NCBI RefSeq assembly: GCF_037176765.1
Contig: NC_090023.1
Coordinates: forward strand, 107,887,866 to 107,951,865
Reading direction: 5' to 3'
Source: Anolis sagrei
Lineage: Eukaryota > Chordata > Lepidosauria > Squamata > Anolidae
DNA: 64,000 nt
Part shown: positions 32,473 through 47,000 of the stretch, in pieces
Numbering within the stretch: the first letter of the stretch is position 1
How the letters are laid out: the number at the start of each line of letters is the position of its first letter
Made by a program: the position numbers and the translations under genes
Notes under the pieces: model-generated
What the model was told of the DNA's origin: nothing
The model's database searches: none
The model's input: only the letters and a program-made list of their open reading frames with translations

Positions 32473-34603
32473 CCTGACTGCAGAAGTCTTGTAGAAAAAC
32501 CTCTAAGGTGGAGGAACACTTCTCAAGACAACCAGAGAGCTTAAGATGCAATGCAATGCAGCCTTTACTGTGGCTCGGGTAGAATTATAGAATTGGAAGA
32601 GACCCCAAGGGCCATTTAGTCCAACCCCCTACCATGCAGGAAAATACAAGCAAAGCATTCCCAACCAGCCTCTGCTCAAAAACCTCCAGAGAAGACTCCA
32701 CCACCCTGTAAGGCAGCATAATCCACTTGCCAAAAGGCTCTTACTGTCAGGAAGGTCTTCCTAATGTTTAGGTGGGGAATTGAATGTAAGGAATTCAACC
32801 TGAATGAGAGGCCTTGACATTGCAACCATTTTTTGCAGGTTTTAAGTAACAAAAGTGGGGCCTGAAAAAAATTGTTGCAATGTGGACACCTCACTTCAAA
32901 GAATGTTGACTTAAAACAATATATGCACACATACGGTATGAAAGTAATCAATTGCACTTTCGAAGTTTCCCATCAGACTGTGTATGTATCCAATAGCAGA
33001 GTAAGTAGAAGCATTCTGAGGTATCAGCACTAGAGCTTGACGATGATATTCAAGAGCCTCTTCATACTTCCTATGAAGATAAGGATAAATTAAAATTGCA
33101 GTTGATATATAACTACAACAAAATAGCGCAAGTTATGCTATTAAAATTGGTCACATTAATTATAAAAATATTATTTCATATTTTCAACATACAATACTCT
33201 ATAATTTCTTGGAAACAAAAAGAGAGCCATGTTGATGGTAAATAAAGATCTAAGCCGAAGAAGTATTTTTAATACTAAAATACCCTACAACTCATGAATG
33301 CCTGACTACCAAAGAGACACAGCATTTCCAAAAAATCTGTCTCTTTCTCTTTGACTTTTCAATGAAAACTGCTCTTTAGCCAAAAGGACAAAGAGCTTGC
33401 TATTAAAAATTTCATACTTGAGATTTTCATGATATATCACATTCCCTATACACCAAATAGACTGATATACAAATCAAACAAAATGAACAATTGCAAATAT
33501 TATTACAAAACTAGGATCCTATGAAATTATTGATAAATCTATAATGTAAGCATTGGCTAAAAATCAGCATTTCTTGTTCTCTCACTCACTTACTTGAGTT
33601 TTCTGCACACATGTCCCAAATTATTCAATAAAGGTTCCCATTTGTCAACTGTTACCTGTAAGATAATCAGTGCCATATCTAAAGACAACTTCTTAATGCT
33701 GTGCAAATGGAAAGTCCAGACTAAAATGCACCAGGTAAACCATCATGCCCTACTCATTTTTTCATTTATATATTCAACTTATATCCTCCTATTCTTCCTA
33801 TATGGAATTACAAAGATTAAAAATATCTTTCATACAATATATGATCACTTAGGACCCATTTACACTGCAATATAATGTTGTTTGAACTGGATGATATAGC
33901 CAGTGTAGCTTTATTATTTCACACTGCTTTAGGGTGCCTCAGATGTGATAAGTGGCATTTAAATCAGTTCAGCAAACCAGAAATGTAGAGGGATGACTGT
34001 ATTAGAAGAGATGGATAAAGTTTCTGTAGGCAAAAGATGAGGGACAAGCCAGTCTTCAATTTTGGTTGAACCAGAATGCTAATGCTTTTCCAAGTCACAG
34101 ATATTCAGTCTCTATAAAATCATGAAGAAACCTGAAGATTATCAGTGCTTTGAACTCTAATCATATCGTATGACAGTGGTGCTCAATAATCTGCAGAACT
34201 CAGTATATAATTCATTTTTAATTCACATCCCGGTTTATATCTTCTACTCCATATTGTATTTTTTTCTTTAATGTTTGGATGAATAATAGGCCAACAAATA
34301 TTGTTTTGTATGTGAAAACATGGACTAGAAACCTTCCCACCCACCCCACCTACACCCCCAAAAAAAACGAAAAGAGAAAGAAAACACCTCAGTTCAGCAA
34401 CGGCAAAAGCGAAACAGAAGTTTGACTGGCTTACTCTAGTTTAGATAAGACAGTATGGGTGGTGGTCTCAATATATCATGGAAAGCTGGACAGTTTCTAG
34501 GCCGAATGCTTGGTGTAAGTAGTATATTGGCATCCTGCTCCTAAAATACTATGGGAAGGGCTACGGCTGTGACCAATTAATTGTAATCAACGGCTAACCA
34601 TGC

Positions 34604-34640
<37 letters not shown>

Positions 34641-37600
34641 CTTAATTCTATTCCGAACTATCTCCCCAAAGGGACTCAGAGCAGATAATAATTCAAATAC
34701 CTCATTTCCAATGGCCTTGATCTTCTCTAATGCATCAAGAAACCACTTTTCTGCAGTTTTCCAGCTGAAAGAGAAAGGGTCACAAAACTAAAGCACAGTT
34801 ATTGATCCATAGTTAACTGATCAATTTATTCAGATTAGCCATCAATAGGAAAAAGGTCTTGCAGGCACAGAATGTGCCCACGACATTAAAAGTGCCTATA
34901 GTAACTTCTTTTTAGATATATGATTTTCTAAAATATTTCTTTAAAATGCTTGCTGTTCCAATGTTAAGACTCCCACAAGATACAAAAACCGCAAGAAAGA
35001 CTTAATAGTTTTTGAAATAATGTATTTTCCAACCACAGCAATATGTCGCTGACAAGTCATGTAACAAACATTGCAAAACCAGATTGACCACTTCATTACA
35101 CTAGAGAGAAAAATCCATTTAAAATTTGGTTTCTTCCTCCTGCAGAATTCTGGGGTTTGTAATTTAGTGATGCTGTTAAAGGATCCTCCCTAAACTACAA
35201 ACCCCAGAATCCTGCAGGAAATAGAAACCCGATTTTAAGTAGATTTTTTCTCTAGTGTGATGAGGCCCCGTGATCTAAATACTATAATATACTGTTGGTG
35301 TCATTTATCTATAAGTTACATAGCAATGATAACAGATAGCAGTAACATTAGAATAAGAGTAATTCTGCACAAGTAAACAGTGTATTCTGCAAATAAAAAA
35401 AGAACATGATCATCACTACTGCAATACTTAACTGTCAGTGAGTAGAAAATGGTTTCTAAATTTTGGGTAAATTAGGAAGAGAAATTGGATCTAGAATTTT
35501 TCTATCTATACAGATATTTCAGAGTACAACAATAAGGGAAAAACTTACTCTCCATTTTGAAATGCTACCACGCCAACTTCATGCATGACAAAAGGATCTT
35601 CAGGGGCAATGCTTAAAGCCTGACTGAAAAAGCGTTCTGCTAATTTTGAGTTGTTTGTCAAGCCATATTCCAGCCCAATATATAACATTGGTAAATGGCA
35701 TCTGCAGATAATAAAGAAAATTAGAGTATTCAAAGTTAAAGAAGAAGACATTCCTTTTATGAGAGGAATTAAAGTAGGACTTTCTTGTTTTGAGAAAAGC
35801 ATGGTGAACTTATATTACACAAAAAATGAAAAGTAGATTAAAATGCTGAGGCAATACATCCTTGTAGTTTAATGTATCTCAGTAACAAATACATTTCTAT
35901 GACAACCTTCAATTTCATTGCAAGCACCAAATACATGACTCAGGATAAAAGCTTTATTTTCTTTCCTTGAAAGGCTTTTGCTGAGCTGTTTTCACTATCT
36001 CCTTGAAAAATGACTCTGGCTCACCCTTTCATCAGCTGGGCTGCCGTAAAATAAGCAGCCATTGCTTGGTCATGCTCACTTTCAACTGCAAACGAATGCC
36101 CATATGCTATCCATGCTGGTCCATACGTCCTCTCAAGTGTAGTGGCTTTGCTGAAATACAGAAAAAAATATAAAATAAAAACCAAATAAGACATGCAGTA
36201 GTAAAGATAGCAAGATTCAATTCAACTTAAAATATATGTCAGTATTTTACCCTAAATGTATAAGGAGGGCTGCACAATTCCAATCCTAGCCTTGTTATAT
36301 GCTTTTAGGTAAGCTCCAACTTACAGCGACCCTAGAATAAGGTCTATATGGTAACATTTTTTCAGATAAGTTTTCCATTGTCTCCCTTTAAGGCAAGGAG
36401 AGTATCACTTGACCAAGGTCATCTAGTTATTTCCATGAATATCTCCTGTTTCCTGGAATACACTCAGAGCATTACACCACACTGGTTTTCACCTCTACAT
36501 GTGGCTAAATAAGATAAGGTAAAACTTACCTAAGGTATCTTCTAGCATGCTCATTTTTATGTCCAACCATGAGATAATAACATCCTACGGCAAACCAAGA
36601 TACCTAAACATCAAGCAAAAAAATTAGTCACAAAGGCATTAACAATTCACCAGCCAAAGTCATAACATGTGCATTCACATATGCCTCTGTTTGTGTTGTG
36701 TGTGCATTCATGAGCATGTGGGAAATGTTTTGCACATGGATGAATGCCTTGAACTTAAATAGCACAAAAAACAGTAGGCTTAGCAGAGAAGAGAAGAACC
36801 TCAAGTTGTTCATCACACAACAGCATTCCACTTGGTTCTGATATTGGATTGTGTGATTTTAAATAAGTAGTTTTAATGTTTGGCATGTTTTTAATTGTTG
36901 TTTTAATGTATATGTTTATTTTACTGATGTATGTTTGTATGGAGCCCCCGGTGGCGCAGTGGGTTAAAGCACTGAGCTGCTGAGCTTGTTGATCGAAAGG
37001 TCGCAGGTTCGATTCCGGGGAGCGGCGTGAGCTTCCACTGTCAGCCCTAGCTTCTGCCAACCTAGCAGTTCAAAAACGTGCAAATGTGAGTAGATCAATA
37101 GGTACCGCTCCGGCGGGAAGGTAGCGGCACTCCATGCAGTCATGCCGGCCACATGACTTTGGAGGTGTCTATGGACAACGCTGGCTCTTCGGCTTAGAAA
37201 TGGAGATGATCACCACACCCCAGAGTCAGACATGACTGGACTTAATGTCTGGGAACGACCTTTACCTTTACCTATGTTCATATGGCATCAAATCGCTGCC
37301 TATATCTGTTTGCATTCTGACAAAAATCTGTAAGCAGCAAGTTTTTAGAATTCTAAAGTTTCTTACATATCCAGTTATTTTCCTACCCAGTAGGCAATGC
37401 ATTAAATAATAGCTGTCAGGCATGCAACGTACAGCTCAATTCTCCTGTCTAATCAAAAATAAAAAGGATTTCTCATTTCCATACAGGTTCCTTGTCAGAT
37501 TGGTTAAAATATTCTACTCTTTAAATATCTTCTAAGTATAGAGTATTGAAAGAGCTGACAGCTTGAAAATTGTATTACTGCAATCACTGACAGATGATAA

Positions 37601-40600
37601 GAATTTGTTCTCTTCCCTTATCATTAAAAACATTCCACACTTTGTGAGACTCCATTCTGGCTTTGCTTACTAAAATCTCTCACAGCCCAAATGGGATACT
37701 GGCAAAAGTGGATGGTGGCTTTGCACAGTATGTGGCACTGAAGCATGGCTAACTTTATGACCGTGTGCTTTACATGTTACCTAACTTTAAACTTTTGTCA
37801 ATGACATTCATGCCACACTTATAAAAGAACAAACAGAAGTGCAACTTACAGGATTGTTTGGGTATAAATCCACTAGTTTGTGTGAAAGATAGAAAAGTTC
37901 TAGGAGTAGAAAAGGGAGGGGAAAAAGTTAGTGCACTGAAATAACATCTGCGTCCAACAAAGATCCAATAGGGAATAGTTTTACATTCGAATTATTTATT
38001 CCAACTCCCTTTAAATTTCAATAATCATAATAAAGTGTTCAAGTAAAAAATTAGAAAGACCAAACAGTAATGTAATGATTGTTAACTGTCCATTTCAAAA
38101 TGCCTTTAAACAGGGAAATGTGAAATATTTTAATGCAAAACCAGAAGAAATGTACAGCTGTAACTAATCCACCCTGCAAGAGTTAAATGCAAAAATATTT
38201 AAAAAAAAACTTAGGTTGATATTTTGAATTTAGAATCAATTCATTAAACATACAGTATTCCATATTTACTCCACCTTACTTTGTCATTGTAACTATCTAA
38301 TAGTATTTCCCAATAAAATCTTACTATTTATTTATAATATTTATATCCTACCCTTTTTTTAAAGAGTAGTGTACATTGCTTTCTGTTCCCCATTTAATCT
38401 CACAACCTAACAATGAAGTAGGTTAGACTGGGAAGTTGTGCCTGGCTGAAGTCACCCAGTGAGCCTCATGGCTAGTAAAGATTTGAATCCATATTTCATG
38501 ACTCCAAGTTCAGAACTACATTCGTTTCCTACATTTTAAACAAAATGAGAACGAAAAGGCTTCGTCTAGCATCCTAGAAAAATACATGGAGATAAAAGAG
38601 GAGATTTGTGTATTCATTTTCTCACCATTTGCTTTATTCAGCTCCACAAGTGTTCCAATATGAACAGGTAAACAACTGGCATGGAATGGATCCTTTTCCA
38701 TTACTCTAAAAGTAAATACACATAAAACCCACAAATGTTTACTGAGTTAGTTCAGACACAATTAAATATTACTACTGTAATGTACTATAGAAATGTTTCG
38801 TATTTTATCCTTCCTCCAAGAATTTAGACATATACTAAATTCACTTCTGTATATTGTTTTATTAAGGCATTCAGCCTTAAGACATTTGAGATGGTCCAGA
38901 GAAATGTAGCCAAATTGTTATCTAGGGTTGGCTACAGGGGTAAAATGACTTATTTTTGCATCATTTCCACCAGTCTGTTTCTGGACAAAATACTGGTGAG
39001 AACTTATGAAGCTCTGTATCATTTGCCTCTACAGAATCACAGAATCATGGAGTCAGAAGAGACCACATGGGGCATCTAGTCCAATCTCCTGTCATGCAGG
39101 AAAAGCACAATTAAAGCACCCCTGACATATGGCTCCAAAGTTATCTGAAAGTAAATACTCTCCCATATGTACTTGGCTCCGTTCCAGCATCCTTACAGGT
39201 AAGACTGGTGAAACCATAGAGAAGCCGTTTTTGGTGGCTGTTCCCATGCTTTGGGAGCTAGACTGGGCTCTGCCTTGATATATTCAATCATCCAGCTTAT
39301 ATTGACAAACTTTTTGGAAATATTGTACTATACTGTTTTATATGTTTTCTTAATTCCACAGATAGTTAAATCATACTTTAATAATAACATTTTTCTCATT
39401 TTATAGATATATTTTACACATATATTTTATCTGCATTGTTTTAAATTTTGTAAGCTGCACTAAACTTTCCCCAGTTCAGGGGGGAAAGGCTGATATGTAA
39501 TAATTGAGTGAATAAGCCCAGAATGTACCATGTTTCAGATCAAACAGGTAGCTTATCAAATGATAATTTATCTCTTTTAAGCCATTCAGTACACAGAACA
39601 TATAATTAACAAATTACCCATCAATTTAATTAGCTCCTCTAAGACTGTCACCAAATAAATACCATTCTATAACAATACTGTTTCTTTACTTACACAGAAG
39701 TAAGCTTGTAACACATTTTGAAATCACAGTTATAGTAATGCCTTTCTGCCAAGGACACTACTACATCCAGATTATCTTGAAGACCATCGACAGATTCAGG
39801 AATCACTGTTTCACTAGGTTTGTTATACTGAAAGATAGAAGAAATTTTGACAGAGAACCAAGTAGCATCTTATATTAAGAATATGAGGGTTGCCGTAGCA
39901 CACTGGTCTGTGTTCTTTTCATGGCCACATATTGTTGAGTCTCAATTTTGTTTTGAAAGATTGGCTGCCAAGTTATAACTAGGGCAAAATTAATTTGGAA
40001 ATTCCTGCTGACATCCTCAACTGAATTGGAGAAAGAAGAATTCCACACTCTGGCCTGGGATCTCCTGAAATCAAGTAGTTTTAATTATTCTCTTCTTGTA
40101 ACGCATCCAGGTTTTCTTTTATCAACTGACTATTGAGAGCCCTGAAATGTCGAATGTTGTAAAATGCACCTCATGTCAGGAGTGTGCATGTATTTGCTAA
40201 GCAAAAAAGACAATAGATTTATTCACAGTTCCAGAACCATAGCACTCTTCCATCCAACTGTGCCTTTGCACTACCCTCCCAATAAAAGCATAGTGAATGC
40301 CAAGGAATGTCTGAAACCGCAGCCCAACAACATCCAGAGAACTGCAATTTACCCAACCTTGAGCTAGCAAAAATACTTGTTCAAAGTGAGACATTAAGTA
40401 CCTCTTTTTACATTTTATAAACCCATTGAAGTCACTGGCTGGAGCTAATGGGAGCTGATTTCAACACATCTGGAGGGCACCAGGTTGGCAAAAGTTGCAC
40501 TAGTGAAAAGCTACTGTGGGATACAGCTCTAGGTGCATCAGATTTTCTGAACTCAAGAGTTTTCCAAAAATGATTTCTAAGTCTATCTGCCTACATTAAT

Positions 40601-41027
40601 TTTGGAACCCTCAACATATATTTCATTCCTAAAGTTCTCCTGTCCGTGTTGTTTAATTATATATTTCAGAAAACCCGATCATTCCAGGACCAGCTCAACT
40701 AGACTGATAACTATCTTTAGATTCAGCCAGAATTTAAAAATAATATCCTGCCTCCATGGACTGCCATAAAGCCATTCCTCTTTATATAATCCACCTACTA
40801 GCCATCTATCACTCTTCATTCTGTTTGTATACTTGCTCTCTTATATCTTCCTACATTTCAAAGAATGAAACTTGTTTAAAGAATAGGAGGGGAAATATTT
40901 TTTTCAGCCAAAGGGTAAATTTTCCAGTTTACAAATACTAAAAAGCTATGTAACTCATACAAGGACAAATGCTCAGTGTTATTTCATGCAATTTAAGCAA
41001 TCTGCATCATACTATTTCAATCTGTCC

Positions 41028-41059
<32 letters not shown>

Positions 41060-44000
41060 GAGAAGATCTTTCTGTATCTTGTATTAACCTGATGAAGCAA
41101 AGTGTATTCTAACCCAAGTTATTCAATAAATTAAAATCTGAAGCATAGTTCAAGGTTGCACCACATCTTTTAACCATGGTTTCACAGGTTATCACATGAT
41201 TTGCCTTTCATGCACAAAATAAAAGTAGGAGTGAAGGAAAGTGTGGATCTAAGGCTGTTTTTAAGTTACTTTGTGAGCTTAATCTTATATTATTTTGACA
41301 ACTTTTATCCTTCATTTCTAACATCTCAATTAATGCATGAATTCTGCTAACTAAATTAAAAGCTTCTGAAGAGTAAAATTTCTTTGTTTGACGCTAAGTA
41401 ATGATTGATAAACACAAGATTAACCAGATCATAAAATCTATTATGTAAAGTGCAAGTTATTACTTATATTAAAGTCTTTATTACAACATCTATGAAGTTC
41501 AGATATTGCTTCTCTTACTTTAAGAAAATTATTACCTTTTTTAGTTTATTCTCAAACAAAAAACGCAGTAATACTTGTTCTTCTTCTGTACACCGCTTTC
41601 CAAGACATAGATTTGCAAGAAGTTCTTTTTCTGAAAACGTGAGAAAACAAATGAGAATTGCAGTACACAGAGTTTAAACAAAGATTATTAAACTACATAA
41701 GTATCTTCAGTCCTCTAGATAGATGTACAGCATACAAGTGTACATGATATATTTCAGCACAATATCAAAGTCATATTGTATTATACTAAATTGGTACATA
41801 ATTACCCATCATCACATTTGCTCAAACATCAAATTTCAAGAGAGGCCACAATAATATTGCATCATAATCAGTTGGACTTCATATAAATTATTCCATGTAA
41901 ATATACAGTTGTTCTATGGATGCATCTATAACATAGAATTAATGCTGTTTGACATCATTTTAACTCCCATGGCTCAATGCTAAGGAATCATCGGGATTTT
42001 AGTTTTAAAAGATCCTTAGCCTGAACTATCAAGGAATGCTGGTGCCCCCTCCCCAAACTACACTTCCCATAATTCCATAATATTGAGCCATGGCAGTTAA
42101 AGTGGCAATAAACAGCATGAATTATGCAGTATTTATAATCTCTATGGCAAAATCTCCTAACTTTTAAAACTTGCACTGCCCCTCTGCAACATACTAACTG
42201 AAGCAGATAGGGCTGTGGACTTGAGCAGTAAGCTGATGCCTGTGTTAGAGAAGCACTAGAAGAACAAGAAACTGATCTGTTTCCTAAAACCAGTGTTATC
42301 AAATTTGTGGCCCGCCAGGTGTTTTGGACTTCAGGTCCAAGAATTCCTAGCCACTGGACAAGCTGGCTGGGGTTTCTGGGAGTTGAAGACCTAGACATCT
42401 GGAGGATCACAAAACCTCTGCCTTAAACAATCACATGCAAGGAGTTGGAGTCAAGTCAAACAATAGCATCCACTTTTGGGGATAAGGCCCTGCAGATTCA
42501 ATTGTCTTTATATATTTAACATGAAAATTAGATTAGTGAAACACTCCTGAACACAACCAAAGCACAAGCTAGCTCCCTTATTCTCTGCTCTTGCTCACTC
42601 CATAATCTGATTTTACGGTCAGATTATATCATTTTTCAAGCATCTCCCACATTCTGGTATAAAAACCTAACACAATACTTTGATTACAATTCCTATCTGA
42701 ACCTGAATTTTGTTACTTGGTATGGTACCAAAGTGTTACCAGAACTGATGATCGCATCTCTGTACATATGTACGATCAACTGTACAATTTAATTTACTCT
42801 CAAAGATCACTCAGGCAGCACATTTTAACATCAATTTGCCAGCAAATTATTTTGACATTAAAGGTGCCATCATCTGTAATCTAGAGGCAATGTAATGTTT
42901 TATTAATACATTTTGAACGAAAACTGATCTTTTAAAAAACATTGAGGAAGAAAAAAGCTTCAGTCCAAACCTTCTTCTGCAGTCAGCATGTGGTGTGACG
43001 TTAAAAGGTCAAATGCTTCAAAGCAGTAGACATCAATTTTCAAGGCATCTTTATAGCTGGCTGTAGCCAGAGTTCTATTATCTAGGGCATCATAGATCTT
43101 CCCTCGCAAAAGGCAAATAGAGCTCCTCATCTGGTGGAGAAAGATAGTATTTTAAATATATGTGCTATTGTGGTTTTTAATGCTTATTTTTTCTTGTTAA
43201 TTTTATGTTCATGCTGTTCTCTTTGTATGTATTGATTATGTCACTTGGAAACCACTCTGAGTCCCCTTGGGGAGATAGAGCGGTATATACATAAAGTTTT
43301 GTTGTTTTGTAGTTGTAATCACAGACTGGAACAGTACTTGCTCTTTGGTTTTGGGCAGAAAATAAAGTATCATTGTGGCATAAGGTGTGGACATACAATC
43401 CAATATACTCTATGTACATGCCTTGTGGGGACTCATAAAATGCAGACCTTCTTACTTTTACCTAATCCATATTTCAATACTTATTGCAGATGATTATTAC
43501 AAACCAACTTCACCACAAACTGTGTCTCACACAATCATTAAAGGATTACATTTTTAACTCACAGAAGATTGAGAAACTTCCCAGTCACTAGAACAGTCTT
43601 TCAGATCACTTTCAGCCTTCAAAAATTTTTCAAACAGTTTTCTGTTGATTGGTTCTTCCATATCAAGAATGTCAAGAGCCTGCTGATATTCTTTTGCAGC
43701 ATACTATAAAGAGAAAGAGTAAACGTAAAAAAGAAAATTTCTTTGCCAGTAACCATTACCAAACTTTATGCCTCAACAACACAAACCTCTGCCCCACTTC
43801 TAGTTAAATGCAAACCTTATCTTCTCAATGTCTTAATCAACAAAGTTTCTGTCTCTTCCAGTCTCAGTTAATTTTTCTCATTTTCTACTCTGAGCTTTCA
43901 AGTGAGTCGCCTTCGGGCTGAGAACAGCGGTATATAAGTAAGGTAAATAAATAATATCTACCAGGCGCAAGCCGAACATCAGCCCATGCCCCTAACTTTT

Positions 44001-47000
44001 TGTTCCTAATCTTTACCCCATTACTACCATTGTGTTCTATTTAGAGACAGGTTTTCAGAGTAGAAAACAGTGTTTTAATATTTATTAAATCGTTGTTAAC
44101 ATTCTTGAGCCTTTATTAGTCCCAGATTTACATTAATAATTTAACTTTAGGACCATTTCAACAACAGTCACAAATTACATAAAGTTCAAATTTCACATGT
44201 CAAGTTCAACTGTTTTCTACCATATGTCTATCAGCAACCAGTGAAGAAAGGGTGATATAAAAATAACATACTCACATGACATCTAGCTGCAAGGTATCTA
44301 CATGCTTCAAATAACTAAAAAAAGAAATAAAATTTGTTGAAATTTATTTTGCACTTTGCAACAATGGTCTTTTTTTAAGTAGACTTCTGTCATGTTGCAA
44401 GTCACCTTGGATCCCACATTGGGAGAAAGGCACGATACGTATTAAATAAAAATAACTGAATAAATAACTCTGTGACTCCACTGTCATATTCTTAATTTAT
44501 TCACCTTTTATTTTATTCCTATTATACATTCTGCATGTTCTCAACTGTTATTATCTTTAGTTGTTGTTGTGTGCCCTCAATTCATTTCCAATCTACAACA
44601 ATCCTAAAGTGAATTTATTGTGGGATTTTCTTAGAAGACTTGTTCAGATGGCATTTGCCACTACCTTCCTCTGAGGCTCAGAGAGTGTGAGTCACCCAAA
44701 GCTACCCAGTGGACTGAGAGGGAAATTAAATCCTGATTTCAATGCTCAAACCATTGCACCACACTGGCTCTAAGTTGAGTTTTTTTTCCTTGCCTGCATT
44801 CTACTATAAATTTGTCAATGCTTTTAAATAATTAATAAATAATAAACTTTATTTATATGCTGCCACTATCTCCCCAAAGGGACTCGGGGCAGCTTACAAG
44901 GCACTCCAGGGTGCACATATAACATACAACAGGTAAAAATGGTACAAAAGTATAAAACAAGTCACATAAAATTGTAACAACCCAAAGGAATGTAAGATCT
45001 TGCTTACTGTAAAGAAAAAGTTTAAATAACAAGAACTGTGTACACTTCCTTACCTTATCTAGTTTTCTTGACCTAAGAGCATGTGCTGCCCTGTGGTACT
45101 GAGCTGTGAGGTAAAGGCATTGAGCCAGCCAATAGATGTCTTGAGGATCTTCTAGAAATAACAACACATCTTTATTAAATATGATTTAAGCTATACAAAA
45201 TTCAAGAATTTCATCTTGCTTGAATGAACATATAAAACACACATGGTCCTGTTTGAATGAAATACATAAACTAGAGTACTTTAACAATTATTACATTTCT
45301 TATGCAAAATAAATATTTTATATATAGGTAATAAGCGACAATATAAAACCCATCAGAATTTTTCACAGCAGTTTCCACAACAGCTTATCATTGTAAATAT
45401 AAATAGTAAATACACTGTTAAATTTTGGAACATGAACCTGACACAACTATTGCAAACATTTGTTTGGGAAACAGATACATTATACTCTATTGGAAATTCA
45501 GTATCAAAAACTTTTCAAAATCCCAGGGACCACATCAGGGTTACTAATAATGGTTGATGTTGAAATCCTGAACACTATAATCTCATCTGAGTTCAGGAGT
45601 TAGGGGCATATTTATAAAATACCCCACAATTTACGATTAAGGCAAAATATGTGGACCAAGTGCCTCTTGTTGTTGTTGGCTGTTATTACTTTTATGTCAC
45701 ATTTTTCTCAGGCCAAGATTCAAGATGACTCATAAAAGTAAAAGCAAATAGGCTTCTGTGACATTATAAGCAAACTACACGTGCCTTTTCAAAAGACAAT
45801 TGTGTTTATTTGTTGTGATGCTGCAAATTCATTACATTTTAGTAGCAGGGGATACTTAGGATTTTTTTAAGTTTGCAAACATGCAATCTCCATCTTGCAC
45901 ACCACTGCTGAAAATACTTCCAAATTATCATGTGGCCTTCAAGACTGAAGGACCAATCAAGTCATGAATGAGGGTATATTGAAAAATAAACATTACAGAG
46001 AAAATAAAAGTTAATTAAAAGGAGACTTTTTGATGTCAGTTTCTAAAAAGAAGCACTATTATGAAAGATAAAAAATCCATCTTACCATGAGATAATGATG
46101 CTACTTTATCTGCCCAAAATAAAGCACTTTGATACTGTTGCTGTTTTAGAGGGGGAAAAGAGAAGGGAGATAAAGAAGTATTACAACATGTTTACAAAAA
46201 AGTATGTGAATTTATTACAGCTATATCCCACAGTGAGCAACACAGAGCTGCTACTTGTTTCATCTTCACAAAAGGGCTATGTGGTAAAGATTATGAAGCT
46301 GTGAAAAAGTGATTGGTCAAAGATCATGCAGTGGAACTTCATTGACTTGAGTGGGTCCTTACCTCGGTTATCTTATGTTTAATCTGGTTCTTATCATACC
46401 ATAATAAGAACATACGGTGCTTCTTTTATTGCCCTCTGAGTTTGTAGTTAGATTAACTTCTTTTGTACAACCTTGAAACTCCACTGAGAAAAATCCCTTT
46501 TCTCAAAAATACACAGCCTTGGAATACGTTTCATATGTTACCATTCAGATACAAAATACAACATTTGGCCATCTCTCTTCCAGATACTTCCCACACTTGT
46601 GATTAAAATATCATGGCAAAAGACCTACAATGAGCTGGGCATGTTTAGTCTGAAAAAGAGAAGGCTGAGAGGAGACATGTTGAGGGCCATGTATAAATAT
46701 GTGAGAGGTATTTATAGGGAGGAGGGAGCAAGCTTGTTTCCTGCTGCCCTGGAGACTAGGACACGGAACAATGGCTTCAAACTACAGGAAAGGAGATTCC
46801 ACCTGAACATGAGGAAAAACTTCATAACTGTGAGAGCTGTTCAGCAGTTGAACTCTCTGCCCCAGTGTGTGGTGGAGGCTCCTCCATTGGAGGCTTTGAA
46901 ACAGAGGCTGAATGGCTATCTGTCGGGGGTGCCTTGAATGCAATTTTCCTGCTTCTTGGCAGCGGGTTGGACTGGATGGCCCGCAAGGTCTCTTCCAACT

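Noticed and set aside
36940-37030. tRNA gene suggested by boxes A and B
   Set aside because: The boxes belong to the head of a Sauria SINE with the full SINE body and ACCTTT tail; no cloverleaf with a proper acceptor stem.
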